A program made the position numbers and the translations under genes. Below the pieces are notes generated by a model that was not told the DNA's origin, ran no database searches, and saw only the letters and a list, made by a program, of their open reading frames with translations. A DNA stretch of 51,323 bases. It comes from Caedibacter sp. 38-128. Its GTDB lineage: Bacteria; Pseudomonadota; Alphaproteobacteria; Caedimonadales; Caedimonadaceae. Positions 9,041-17,828 of this stretch are shown here, piece after piece; the stretch's first letter is position 1, and the number at the start of each line of letters is the position of its first letter. Location of the stretch: positions 1-51,323 of the forward strand of contig MKUU01000051.1 of assembly GCA_001898705.1 (NCBI GenBank), read 5' to 3'.

Positions 9041-12000
9041 ATGCAAATATTGAATCTAGATCATTTGATTAAAAATTCTTCTCATGTAACTTTAGGAGGT
9101 GTTCCAGAAGGGGCAGAAGCTTTTCTATTAAAAGAGATGCTCGCGCAAAAATCAGGCACTCCCTTTATCTACATTTGTCATCATGAATCTCATCTTAATG
9201 AACTTGAATCTACGCTTAGATTTTTGTGTCCTCAGCTAGACATATTAATATTCCCACCATGGGATTGTTTACCGTATGATCGAATGTCTCCTAAGCGAGA
9301 TATTATTGGGGAACGAGTGACAACCTTGCTTCAACTCAATAAAGGTCTTGATAAACCAGCTCTTATTCTTACAACAATTCAAGCTTTTCTGCAGCGCGTG
9401 GCTCCTCAAGAAGTATTTAAAAATGCTGAACTTCATTTAAAAGGAGGGGCTCAATTTAATCTTAAGGATTTTGAGAGCTATTGTCATAAATATGGTTTTG
9501 TCCGTGTTTCAACAGTCCGAGAACCATCTGAATATGCTGTGCGCGGGGGAATTGTTGATCTTTTTCCGCCGAGTTCTGAGTATCCTTATCGTTTAGATCT
9601 TTTTGGGGATGAAATTGAGAGTATCAAAATGTTTGATCCACTCTCTCAACGAAGCTTAGAAAGTGTCAAAGAAATTGATCTAACGCCCAGTTGTGAAGTG
9701 TTGCTTGATGAAAAATCTATTGAAGCATTTCGGACTTCCTATCGTAAGGCTTTTGGACATACTGGAGAGAAGGATCCTCTTTATCAGGCGATTAGCGCCG
9801 GCCAAAGTTACGCGGGGATGGAGCATTGGCTTCCTTTATTTTATCCTCACCTTGAGACGCTCCTAGATTATGCTCCGGAGGCGATTTTAGTATTTGATGC
9901 TAAAGCCCTTGATACAGCAAAGGCTCAGCTTGAACTTATTCAAGAAAATTACCAAGCAAGAAAAGAGTTTGTGCATATTGGGGCTGATAATAGGCCTCCT
10001 TATTATCCGCTCTCACCAGAGCTATTGTATCTCTCTCTGGAGGAAGTCGAAAGGTACATTAGCCCCAAAACTGTTGTACATTTCTCGCCATTTCTTAAAG
10101 AAGGAAGCCCTCAATTAGAAGGCCGTATAGTGCAAGACTTTAGTGCTGCAAGAGCTCAACAAAATGTTAATCTTATTGATGCACTTAAGGAAAGAAGTGA
10201 GAGTTACATAAAAGCGCAAAAAAAGGTACTCTTCTCTTGTATGACCACAGGCTCCCGTTTAAGGCTCCAAGGTTTATTACAAGACCATGATTGTCAGGCT
10301 AACTTAATAGAATCATGGGCTGATTTTACGGCTTTGCCAGCTTCAATAATGGGAATTGCCTTGATTCCTTTAGAGCGTGGCTTTGAGTTTAAAGATTTTG
10401 TCCTGATCACAGAACAAGATATCTTTGGTGAACGTCAGAGCCAGCCCCTTAAAAGGAAGCGCCGTTCGGATCTTTTTATTGGAGAAGCATCAGCTCTCAA
10501 TGAAGGTGATTATGTGGTGCACCAAGAGCATGGGATTGGGAAATTTCAAGGCCTTCAGACATTGCAAGTCGATAATCTTCCCCATGATTGTGTCAGTCTT
10601 ATCTATGAAGGTGGTGATAAGCTTTTTGTTCCTGTTGAGAATTTAGAGATTCTTTCTCGATATGGAGGGGAAGATAGTATTGTGTCTCTCGATAAGCTTG
10701 GGAGTTCAGCCTGGCAGCATCGAAAGGCGCGCGTCAAGAAAAGACTTGAAGATATCGCTGAGCATCTGATCGCGCTTGCGGCTGAGCGTGCATTGCGAGT
10801 GGGAGAAATTTTTCAGCCTTCAGAAGGGCTTTATAACGAATTTTCTGCCCGCTTTCCTTATAATGAAACGGAAGATCAAGAGCGCGCTATTTTAGAAGTT
10901 TTACAAGACCTTGAATCTGGGAGGCCAATGGATCGCTTAATATGCGGTGATGTTGGATTTGGAAAGACAGAGGTGGCTTTACGCGCGGCTTTTGTCGTTG
11001 CATCAGCAGGTAAGCAAGTTGCGATCATTACACCAACGACTTTATTGTGTCGTCAACATTACCAAAATTTCCAGAAGCGTTTTGAAGGTTTCGGGCTTAA
11101 GGTTGCTCAATTATCACGACTTGTTTCAGCAAAAGAAGCTTCAGAAATTAAAGAAGGCCTAGAAAAAGGGCATATTGATTTGGTCGTGGGAACGCATGCG
11201 CTTTTTGCACAATCGACTCACTTTAAAAATTTGGGGCTCGTTATTGTTGATGAAGAGCAACATTTTGGCGTTAAGCAAAAAGAAAAACTTAAAGATCTAC
11301 AAAAGGATGTTCATGTCCTAACGCTGACGGCAACGCCAATCCCACGGACGCTTCAGATGTCTTTAAGTGGCGTGAGAGACATGAGTATTATTGCAACGCC
11401 ACCGATTGATCGTCTTGCTGTCAGGACTTTTGTGATGCCCTTTGATGAGATTGTGATGAGAGAAGCCTTGACACGTGAGTTCAATCGAGGAGGCCAAGTC
11501 TTTTATGTTTGTCCTCGTATTGAAGACCTTGAGAGCATTCGTGAAAAATTGAGAGCTTTGATGCCTGAGGCCAAAGTAGCTGTCGCTCATGGACAACTTG
11601 CGCCCACTATCCTTGAGAAGATTATGAATGATTTTTATGATCGCCATTACTCAATTTTGCTTTCAACCAATATTATTGAATCAGGCCTTGATATTCCGGC
11701 GGTCAATACGATTGTCATTCATCGGTCGGACCTTTTTGGGTTGGCCCAACTATATCAATTAAGAGGCCGTGTTGGGCGCTCTAAAACACGAGGATATGCT
11801 TATTTAACGATTCCTGATGTGATTACGCCAACGGCGCAGAAGCGTTTAGAAGTCATGCAGACGCTGGATACCCTTGGGGCTGGGTTTCAGTTGGCAAGTC
11901 ATGACATGGATATTCGGGGGGCAGGAAATCTTTTGGGCCAGCAGCAATCAGGACATATTCGAGAGGTGGGTGTTGAGCTTTACCAACAAATGTTGCAAGA

Positions 12001-12508
12001 CGCCGTTGAAACTGGGCGTCATAAGTCAACAGATTCTGTGGCTCAGTCGACAGCGGTATGGACGCCGCAAATTCATCTTGGCTTACCAATCTTGATTCCT
12101 GAAGAATATGTTGCCGATCTTTCAACGCGACTCACTCTTTACCGTCGTCTGTCGCATCTCGAGAATGAAGAAGAAATAGAAGCTTTTACGCTTGAGTTGC
12201 TGGATCGATTCGGGGTTTTACCTGAAGAAGTCAAGAACCTTTTAAGCGTACTGAGATTAAAACAGCTGTGTCGCCAAGTTGGGGTTGAAAAGATTGAAAC
12301 CGGTGAGAAGGGGGCTATTTTTACCTTTTATAACAATACGTTCTCAAACCCTGTTGCACTTATTCAATTCATTCAAACACAAGCAGGAACTGTAAAACTT
12401 AGACCCGACCATAAGCTTGTTTTTTTGCGGATTTGGAAAGAGGCTCAAGAACGGGTAGAGGTGTGTGAGGAGATTCTAAAGGAATTGAAGAGGTTGGTAT
12501 TACGTTAA
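9041..12508 (+). CDS. mfd: Transcription-repair coupling factor Mfd
   Basis: 1155 aa, full length. It removes RNA polymerase stalled at DNA lesions and recruits UvrA. Order of domains: UvrB-like module (residues ~20-330), RNA-polymerase interaction domain starting about 485 (EGDYVVHQEHGIGKFQGL), then the RecG-like translocase with Walker A GDVGFGKTE near 635, DEEQ motif II near 737 (VDEEQHFG), TLTATPIPRTL motif III, and QLRGRVGRS near 905, followed by the C-terminal UvrA-binding-mask domain. A perfect inverted repeat (AAGGTAT-AG-ATACCTT, 12507-12522) overlaps the stop codon. The start has only a weak Shine-Dalgarno. Confidence 0.98.
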   Translation: MQILNLDHLIKNSSHVTLGGVPEGAEAFLLKEMLAQKSGTPFIYICHHESHLNELESTLRFLCPQLDILIFPPWDCLPYDRMSPKRDIIGERVTTLLQLNKGLDKPALILTTIQAFLQRVAPQEVFKNAELHLKGGAQFNLKDFESYCHKYGFVRVSTVREPSEYAVRGGIVDLFPPSSEYPYRLDLFGDEIESIKMFDPLSQRSLESVKEIDLTPSCEVLLDEKSIEAFRTSYRKAFGHTGEKDPLYQAISAGQSYAGMEHWLPLFYPHLETLLDYAPEAILVFDAKALDTAKAQLELIQENYQARKEFVHIGADNRPPYYPLSPELLYLSLEEVERYISPKTVVHFSPFLKEGSPQLEGRIVQDFSAARAQQNVNLIDALKERSESYIKAQKKVLFSCMTTGSRLRLQGLLQDHDCQANLIESWADFTALPASIMGIALIPLERGFEFKDFVLITEQDIFGERQSQPLKRKRRSDLFIGEASALNEGDYVVHQEHGIGKFQGLQTLQVDNLPHDCVSLIYEGGDKLFVPVENLEILSRYGGEDSIVSLDKLGSSAWQHRKARVKKRLEDIAEHLIALAAERALRVGEIFQPSEGLYNEFSARFPYNETEDQERAILEVLQDLESGRPMDRLICGDVGFGKTEVALRAAFVVASAGKQVAIITPTTLLCRQHYQNFQKRFEGFGLKVAQLSRLVSAKEASEIKEGLEKGHIDLVVGTHALFAQSTHFKNLGLVIVDEEQHFGVKQKEKLKDLQKDVHVLTLTATPIPRTLQMSLSGVRDMSIIATPPIDRLAVRTFVMPFDEIVMREALTREFNRGGQVFYVCPRIEDLESIREKLRALMPEAKVAVAHGQLAPTILEKIMNDFYDRHYSILLSTNIIESGLDIPAVNTIVIHRSDLFGLAQLYQLRGRVGRSKTRGYAYLTIPDVITPTAQKRLEVMQTLDTLGAGFQLASHDMDIRGAGNLLGQQQSGHIREVGVELYQQMLQDAVETGRHKSTDSVAQSTAVWTPQIHLGLPILIPEEYVADLSTRLTLYRRLSHLENEEEIEAFTLELLDRFGVLPEEVKNLLSVLRLKQLCRQVGVEKIETGEKGAIFTFYNNTFSNPVALIQFIQTQAGTVKLRPDHKLVFLRIWKEAQERVEVCEEILKELKRLVLR

Positions 12509-12551
12509 GGTATAGATACCTTGCGCAGGCGTTGATAAAGGAATATTTTTA

Positions 12552-13454
12552 ATGTTGTTCTTTACGAAGTTAACCCATTTATTAAACCCGCAACGTGATT
12601 CTTCTAAAGTTGTCTTGAGCATCTGCATGATGCTTCTCTGGGCTCTGAGCTTCACGACGGCCATGTCTTTTGCCAAAACTGTTCGCGGTGAGATCCCCAG
12701 CCTTATGATTCTTTTCTTAAGGTGTTTCTTCGGTTTCCTTTTCTTTTCTCCTTTTGCGATAAAAGAAGGCATAAGTGGCTTACGAACAAAGCGCCCGATT
12801 CTTCATGGTATTCGCGTTATATTATCATGTGCAGCAATGTTTTGTACTTATTATACCTATCGCAATTTACCTCTAGCGACTGCTTCTTCCATTGGATTTA
12901 CAAGTCCTTTGTTTACGACAATATTTTCCTTTTTATTTTTAAAGGAGCAAATATCTTTTAAGAAATGGATGACTATTTTCGTAGGATATTTAGGGGTCCT
13001 CGTTATTCTTCGTCCCTTTTCTTTTCATCTCGATCAAGCGATGTACGTTGCTCTTTTGGCGAATGCTTTTGCAAGCGGCTCTATCATTGCTGCGAAGAAG
13101 CTTTCATCAACGGAATCGACGATTACAATCCTGTTTTATACCAATGTTGCCACGTTCCTTTTATCTTCTTTGTCTGTGATATGGGTCTGGCAGACACCTG
13201 ATATAAAAGAGATTTTGATCCTCGCTTGTGTTGGCCTTGCAGGCGTCTTATCACAGTTTTTTTATGTTAAAGCCTTGAAGCTTGGAAATCCTTCATTTTT
13301 ATCGCCGTTTGAATATACGCGTCTCCTGTTTGCGATTCTTGTGGGGGCGTTATTTTTTCGTGAGAGTCTTGATTTTTGGTCCCTGATGGGCGCTCTTGTT
13401 ATTATTCTTGCGACCTTTTTTCTGAGCCGTATGGAAATACAGTCGCAAAAATAG
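12552..13454 (+). CDS. EamA-family (DMT superfamily) transporter
   Basis: 300 aa with about ten hydrophobic segments arranged as two EamA repeats; SMMLLWALSF-type first helix, conserved ATASSIGFTSPLFTTIFSFLFLKE in repeat 1 and a shorter FRESLDFWSLMGALVII in repeat 2. The pattern is that of the S-adenosylmethionine/riboflavin-transporter-like branch of the superfamily found in intracellular alphaproteobacteria, but the substrate is not determinable from sequence alone. The start is supported by AAAGGA nine bases upstream of the ATG. It follows mfd with a 43-base gap and ends at a strong bidirectional terminator. Confidence 0.85.
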   Translation: MLFFTKLTHLLNPQRDSSKVVLSICMMLLWALSFTTAMSFAKTVRGEIPSLMILFLRCFFGFLFFSPFAIKEGISGLRTKRPILHGIRVILSCAAMFCTYYTYRNLPLATASSIGFTSPLFTTIFSFLFLKEQISFKKWMTIFVGYLGVLVILRPFSFHLDQAMYVALLANAFASGSIIAAKKLSSTESTITILFYTNVATFLLSSLSVIWVWQTPDIKEILILACVGLAGVLSQFFYVKALKLGNPSFLSPFEYTRLLFAILVGALFFRESLDFWSLMGALVIILATFFLSRMEIQSQK

Positions 13455-13540
13455 CGTTTATTTTTTTGCGGCCTTGGTAAATGTGAGGCTCATGGTACAC
13501 TGCGTTATTATATGTCTCCTCTTTAGCGCCATTCAAGAAA

Positions 13541-13565
13541 AAGGCCCCACGTTCTCTGGGGCCTT
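13541..13565. terminator. Bidirectional rho-independent terminator
   Basis: Perfect 9-bp stem AAGGCCCCA / TGGGGCCTT with a 7-base loop. On the minus strand it is followed at once by TTTTTC and lies 14 bases past the stop of the poly-proline protein gene. On the plus strand it is followed by AAATTTTT and closes the EamA gene. It serves two convergent genes. Confidence 0.88.
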
Positions 13566-13578
13566 AAATTTTTAAGAA

Positions 13579-15156
13579 TTAAAATGTTTGTTTGCGCAAT
13601 TCTTCAATGACTGGTTTGATCTGAGTTGCATTGATTCCAATCGCCTTAGCATTCAAAAGCGCATACACTGAAAGATCACGGATGCTTTCTGCGGTAAAAC
13701 GAAATTCTTCCGATGTTTCCTTTTGTTGCCTTAATAAACTCACGCCAGATTTAAGAATAGTTGGTGCTGTATATTGGCCTTGTTTGTTGCTATCAAGGGT
13801 AACAACTTCACCGTTAATTGTTTTAAGAAGGATGCCTTTCAAGATAATGTCATTAGGAAAGAAATCCAAAACTTGTTTTTTTCGAGGAAGACTGACCGCA
13901 GACCAAAGTTTTTGAGCATTTTCAAAAGCTAATTGTTCTTTATCAGAAACCTTGATCTCTAGCGCTTGAGCAAAAGAAGGGGTTGAAGAATCAATCGTTT
14001 TACTTTCCTCTTCCTTCTTTACTTCTGGTTCATAGTATGAAACTAGCGTTCTTTTTGAGAGAAGCTCAGCAAGCATATCTCCTTGCTTGGCTGAAGAATC
14101 TGCAAGCTTTTGAGCTTTTTCTGCCTCTTCATCGTCTCTTTTCTTACGAGCCTCGGACGTTAAATTCAGATAAGAAATTTTGTCTGAATAAGAAGACATT
14201 TTAAGGACTTTTTGAATTTGCATCTCATCGAGGTCTAAGAAAGTCTTGGCTTGCTCATCACCCTTTTCTGTGAGAACTTTTAAATAGAACTCAATTGTGG
14301 CTTGTTTCCAAGCGGAGACTTTCTCTTTCACATTTTCGTCTAAAGCATCATAATGAGGTTGGTACTCTGGGCTTAAGATGACAACCTTCTTTGTTTTAGC
14401 AATTGAACCTTTTCCAGTTCCTGGGGCCGGAGGAGGAGGTGGTGGTGGCGCAAATTGATTCCCAGATCCTGAAGGAGGAGGTGGGGGTGCAAAGCTATTT
14501 GAAGCAGTTGCTATTGCGTTAGCATTTGTCACACTTTGAAGCAGTTGGGCATTTTCTTCTGTTAATTTTGCAATAACCGCTTCGAGCTTTTGCATTTCCG
14601 CATTAGATTGAGCTTTAATCGTGGGAATTAATTTTTTAAGTTGAGTGGCGTCAGCTGGTTCTAAGACGGCTTCAATATTAAAGACGTAGCCTTGTGCTAA
14701 AGTATTGTCACTACTGAGCCATTTTTTTGCTTGAGTAATTAATGCTTCATCGTATTGAAAAGTAATAACGACGCTATTTCTTTTAAGGTCTGGAAAAGCA
14801 TCAAGTACATTGAGAACTTGTTTTTTATTCGAGAGAACAGCATATGAGGAAGGAAGCGTTGCTTTAAAGGCTTCTTTTATAACTTGATCATTTTCCTCTG
14901 ATTCACCCGGAACCCAAAAACGATAGCTTATACCATTAACAGTAACATGATTTTCTGTTTTTAATCCATTAAAGGTATTGCGCGCTAAATTATGGGGAGC
15001 ATACTTTTTGATAATTGCCTGAATCTCTGATTGAGGGTCTGTCTGAAGCTGAGAAACGCTCAAGGCGAGACTCTTCTTTTCGTCTTGATCATCACTGGCA
15101 TAAGAAATACTGACAAGGCTGAGGAAAGCCGTCGTTAAGAGTAAATATTGTTTCAT
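13579..15156 (-). CDS. Predicted secreted protein with coiled coil and FAPPPPP-type proline-rich tract
   Basis: 525 aa from the ATG at 15156, chosen because MKQYLLLTTAFLSLVSISYA is a clear Sec signal peptide (cleavage about A20) and AAAAGGA lies upstream. The mature part has an unknown globular region (~40-180), a predicted coiled coil (~186-212), two proline runs each introduced by FAPPPPP (222-228 and 235-243), then a long charged, helical region with DDEEAEKAQKLADSSAKQGD. Poly-proline next to a coiled coil resembles the layout of actin-directed bacterial proteins (profilin or EVH1/SH3 ligands), but I recognise no family and no certain WH2 motif. The frame stays open 99 codons further upstream (see 15157-15453). 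It is a candidate host-interaction protein; that is inference. Confidence 0.75.
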   Translation of the reverse strand: MKQYLLLTTAFLSLVSISYASDDQDEKKSLALSVSQLQTDPQSEIQAIIKKYAPHNLARNTFNGLKTENHVTVNGISYRFWVPGESEENDQVIKEAFKATLPSSYAVLSNKKQVLNVLDAFPDLKRNSVVITFQYDEALITQAKKWLSSDNTLAQGYVFNIEAVLEPADATQLKKLIPTIKAQSNAEMQKLEAVIAKLTEENAQLLQSVTNANAIATASNSFAPPPPPSGSGNQFAPPPPPPPAPGTGKGSIAKTKKVVILSPEYQPHYDALDENVKEKVSAWKQATIEFYLKVLTEKGDEQAKTFLDLDEMQIQKVLKMSSYSDKISYLNLTSEARKKRDDEEAEKAQKLADSSAKQGDMLAELLSKRTLVSYYEPEVKKEEESKTIDSSTPSFAQALEIKVSDKEQLAFENAQKLWSAVSLPRKKQVLDFFPNDIILKGILLKTINGEVVTLDSNKQGQYTAPTILKSGVSLLRQQKETSEEFRFTAESIRDLSVYALLNAKAIGINATQIKPVIEELRKQTF

Positions 15157-15453
15157 AATTAGGGGTCCTTTTAAAGTTAGGGGAATGGACTCTGCACACT
15201 TTATATTTAGGAAACATTTTTTATCTTTCAAGTGCGTTTTTTGACTATAAGGGTTTCCGGAAATGCATAAGTGGCTTATAAGATTCTTCTCAAGTCCTTC
15301 TCCGGAATCGCTTTTTGTTCTTGATAAATTACTTTTTTGTGGTTGATTAATTGTTGGCTTTTTTTCTTTAAAAAAGCTGAAGATGGCTCCTTTAATTTTT
15401 TGATAGATAGACTTATTGAACATTAGTTTTGCCTCCTGTTGTGTTTTTATCAT
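15157..15453 (-). other. In-frame open leader upstream of the signal-peptide start, with two strong ribosome-binding sites
   Basis: The reading frame of the poly-proline protein continues without a stop to an ATG at 15453, which has AGGAGG 9 bases before it; a second in-frame ATG at 15423 has its own AGGAGG. The 99 predicted residues are basic and polar (FFKEKKPTINQPQK..), with no known domain. If translated together, the signal peptide would become internal at residue 100. More likely this is a separate short upstream ORF that happens to be in frame, or an alternative cytoplasmic isoform. Confidence 0.4.
15200..15231 (-). promoter_or_regulatory. Possible promoter for the signal-peptide form of the poly-proline protein
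   Basis: On the minus strand TTGAAA (15231-15226) and AATATA (15207-15202, running into TATAAA) are separated by 18 bases, about 45 bases before the ATG at 15156. It would give a transcript starting at the internal signal-peptide start. Moderate match only. Confidence 0.35.
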
Positions 15454-16037
15454 TTTCTTATACCTCCTGTTTATTTTTTGTTTTTATACAAGTGCTTAAT
15501 TTTCTTTCCTCTGCCTCACTCGGCCTTTTCATGAGGCAAAGAGAGGGCATTCGCTCAAAAAGAGCGTTAAAAGATTGGTTTCTCTAATAAATTGAGTTTT
15601 GACTCCCTTTATTATTATTTTTATTGGATGGGTATAGAGACTGAAGTGAAAGAATTACTGACTTATCGCGAGTCATCAGTAAGAGAGAGATTCATCTCTG
15701 ATCATCTACTATTAGGCTACCATATCACGATACAAAATTCAAGAAAATTCAACATAAAAAACAAATAAATAAACATTTAAAATCAAAACCTTAAATTATA
15801 ATTTTAAGAGGTAAAAATGGCTTCGTTATTATGTCATAACGGTCGATAAATTTAATTCCTTAATAAGCTAAAAAAATCCTTCTTATGACCTTAATTGTTG
15901 ATGATTAAATTTGTCAGAAAATAGCTTTATGCGTTTAGTTCATGCCAATGATGCAAGAAAATCACTAGGTATCTCTTGAAAATTAAAATATATTCCCCAA
16001 ATGACAATATGTAGGTATTAATAGATAGGAGCCCCCC
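15454..16037. other. 584-base gap between divergent secreted-protein genes, with hairpins and a 10-codon ORF
   Basis: No real gene. Seen: a hairpin with arms CTCTGCCTCA / TGAGGCAAAG (15509-15541), a hairpin CGCTC-AAAAA-GAGCG (15552-15566), an interrupted inverted repeat TACTGACT...AGTCATCAGTA (15656-15681), and a perfect CGTTAT/ATAACG repeat (15824-15841). The last lies inside a 10-codon ORF (ATG 15817 to TAA 15849) with a good AAGAGG Shine-Dalgarno. The first two fall in the presumed leader of the minus-strand gene. The last 120 bases before 16038 are AT-rich and probably hold its promoter, but I see no clear -35/-10 pair. Confidence 0.5.
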
Positions 16038-16787
16038 ATGCTGAATAAAACAACAACTCTCGTTCTTCTTGCCTCTTTAGCGGCAACCCAAGGTATGTGG
16101 GCAAGCAATATGCAAGATGATTTATCTTTGAGCAATTCTTCAAGCCCACGCGCAAGTTCAAGCGCCATGCCTCTTCCAACTGATGAAACCCCACAAGCTC
16201 AGCCGTCGAGTTTCGCCGATATTTTTGATGAGCTGGGTGATATTGATGTGGGTACTTTTGAGCTATCTCCTTCCGTGCCTGATTCGTTCGAAGAGTGGAA
16301 GGATTTAGACCAAAATGGAAGTAAATATATTGGTGCAAAGGTTAAGACTTTTGTGGAGAAAAAAGTACCTTATGGCGAGCAAATTACCACAGCAACGACA
16401 ACATTTTCGAAGAAGGTTCTTGGTACAGAGACGCTCACGGAGTATGTAGTTGGCAAGGTTCGTACGCCGCTTAAAATTGAGGGTGACTATCCTGAGACCG
16501 TTAATGGGATTATTGGTCAAAAAGCAAAAAATATTGTAAATCTTATCCCTGGTGGCGAAAAAGTAACGGCTGTGACAGCAAAGATAGGACGTACTTTGTT
16601 TGGAACGCCAACCTTAGTGGAGGGGATTTTGAATAAATTTACTTCAAATGGCAGCAAGGCGCCTGAAGAGAAAACAGAAACTTCAGACACTGAGACTCAG
16701 GATAAGCCTGAGGATGCTTCCGCGAGTGAAGCGAGCGTAGATGAATTGAATGCCACAGCATCGGATTCAAAAACGGACGTAAAGTAA
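16038..16787 (+). CDS. Predicted secreted protein with an internal repeat pair; unknown function
   Basis: 249 aa. MLNKTTTLVLLASLAATQGMWA is a Sec signal peptide; the mature protein starts with a Ser/Asp-rich stretch. Two ~46-residue repeats follow: residues ~97-144 (YIGAKVKTFVEKKVPYGE.., LGTETLTEYVVGKV) and ~158-203 (IIGQKAKNIVNLIPGGE.., FGTPTLVEGILNKF), sharing the IG.K.K, P.GE, T.T, GT.TL.E..  positions. The tail is acidic and low-complexity (Glu/Asp/Ser/Thr). I know no family with this repeat. ATAGGAG precedes the ATG. A strong terminator follows, so it is a single-gene unit between the divergent poly-proline gene and the hip operon. Confidence 0.75.
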   Translation: MLNKTTTLVLLASLAATQGMWASNMQDDLSLSNSSSPRASSSAMPLPTDETPQAQPSSFADIFDELGDIDVGTFELSPSVPDSFEEWKDLDQNGSKYIGAKVKTFVEKKVPYGEQITTATTTFSKKVLGTETLTEYVVGKVRTPLKIEGDYPETVNGIIGQKAKNIVNLIPGGEKVTAVTAKIGRTLFGTPTLVEGILNKFTSNGSKAPEEKTETSDTETQDKPEDASASEASVDELNATASDSKTDVK

Positions 16788-16801
16788 TTTAACGTTTTTT
16801 T

Positions 16802-16833
16802 GAAGGCTTAATGGTTTATGCCATTAAGCCTTC
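16802..16833 (+). terminator. Rho-independent terminator after the repeat-containing secreted protein
   Basis: Perfect 13-bp stem (GAAGGCTTAATGG / CCATTAAGCCTTC) with a 6-base loop, 14 bases past the stop, followed by CTCTTTATTTG. A T run also precedes the stem, so it may also act on minus-strand transcripts leaving hipT. Confidence 0.85.
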
Positions 16834-16886
16834 CTCTTTATTTGTGTGCTATTACTTCTTTAAAGCAACACTTTTGTTGTGAAAAC

Positions 16887-17828
16887 TTAATGATTGTTTC
16901 CCCACAATCGGGTACGGCGAGAAGTAACAATCTCTTGGTATTTTGCTTTCATTTCGGGTGATAAAAAGCTTATTGAGATAAGGCGTTCCCACTCAGATTG
17001 TATGTTAATAAACCGCTCAAGCGCTTTTTTCACAAGGCGTGCGGGAAGCATGAGTCGTTCACAACCAAAATAGTCGAGTAGGTCATTGCGTATAAGTTTA
17101 TTTTTTTTGCCTCTTATCGAAAGCGCGAGCTCTTCTTGAGGGTTTTTAAGAATGGCGGTTGTGTTAACGAGGTCATAAGCTGGGGACAACTCAACTTTAT
17201 TATGACGCGTGATTAAAGAGAAGTTCTTAAGATGCATGTCTTCATTGCCGGTTAGAAAGCAAAAGATTGTTCGCTCAAATAACTTAAGTTTTTCAACAAC
17301 CGGAAACGTCGTATAGGTTTCAATAATCTTAATGACCATTTCCATACTTGCATTGTACTTTGTATCGCGCGTCAACCCTGCAAGCTGAGCAAAATCCTCA
17401 AGGGCTAATTTTTGATGGTGGGGGCCTCGATCAAAACGACGGATGAAGTAAGTTAGGCTATTATCAAGGCAATGAATAAGTCCATGAAAAGGAACCTCAA
17501 TACCTATGCAAGCGGCCAATTTCATCGTAAGATCTTCATTGGCGGGGAGATCTTCATAATCAAAGCTGGTTGGCTTGAGGATATAAAGACCGTGGGTGTC
17601 AACAAGTTCAAAAGTTTCTTTAGCTGTGTTAACGCGAGCGCTTAATTTTGGTTGGACGCCTTGGATTGAGATTTTTGTTGCTCGATTAATAGCTTCTTGG
17701 CGTTGCTGGAGTGCTGAATAAGGAAAAGCTTGAAGACTTTGTAAACGAAGTGCGAGTTTCTTTAAACCTGTGGAGCTATAAAATTGATTGTCTGGAATCT
17801 CTTGGTATGTGATAAGGCAACGGTTCAT
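16887..17828 (-). CDS. hipT: HipT: HipA-like serine/threonine kinase toxin lacking the N-subdomain
   Basis: 313 aa. HipA-type kinase core: Gly-rich loop KISIQGVQPKLS (S54-I55-Q56-G57), ATP-binding lysine in YILKPTS (K85), catalytic GNEDMHLKNFS (D197, N202) and metal-binding SPAYDL (D219). The N-terminal subdomain 1 of ordinary HipA (about 100 residues) is missing here and is encoded by the preceding gene, as in the tripartite HipBST system of enteropathogenic E. coli, where HipT phosphorylates tryptophanyl-tRNA synthetase. The target here is unknown. In E. coli HipT the loop carries two autophosphorylated serines (S57, S59); here the second position is Gln. Overlaps hipS by ATGA. Confidence 0.88.
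   Translation of the reverse strand: MNRCLITYQEIPDNQFYSSTGLKKLALRLQSLQAFPYSALQQRQEAINRATKISIQGVQPKLSARVNTAKETFELVDTHGLYILKPTSFDYEDLPANEDLTMKLAACIGIEVPFHGLIHCLDNSLTYFIRRFDRGPHHQKLALEDFAQLAGLTRDTKYNASMEMVIKIIETYTTFPVVEKLKLFERTIFCFLTGNEDMHLKNFSLITRHNKVELSPAYDLVNTTAILKNPQEELALSIRGKKNKLIRNDLLDYFGCERLMLPARLVKKALERFINIQSEWERLISISFLSPEMKAKYQEIVTSRRTRLWGNNH

Noticed and set aside
16018-16338. Minus-strand open frame of 106 codons opposite the repeat-containing secreted protein
   Set aside because: The plus strand has a signal peptide, Shine-Dalgarno, internal repeats and a terminator; the minus frame has none of these.
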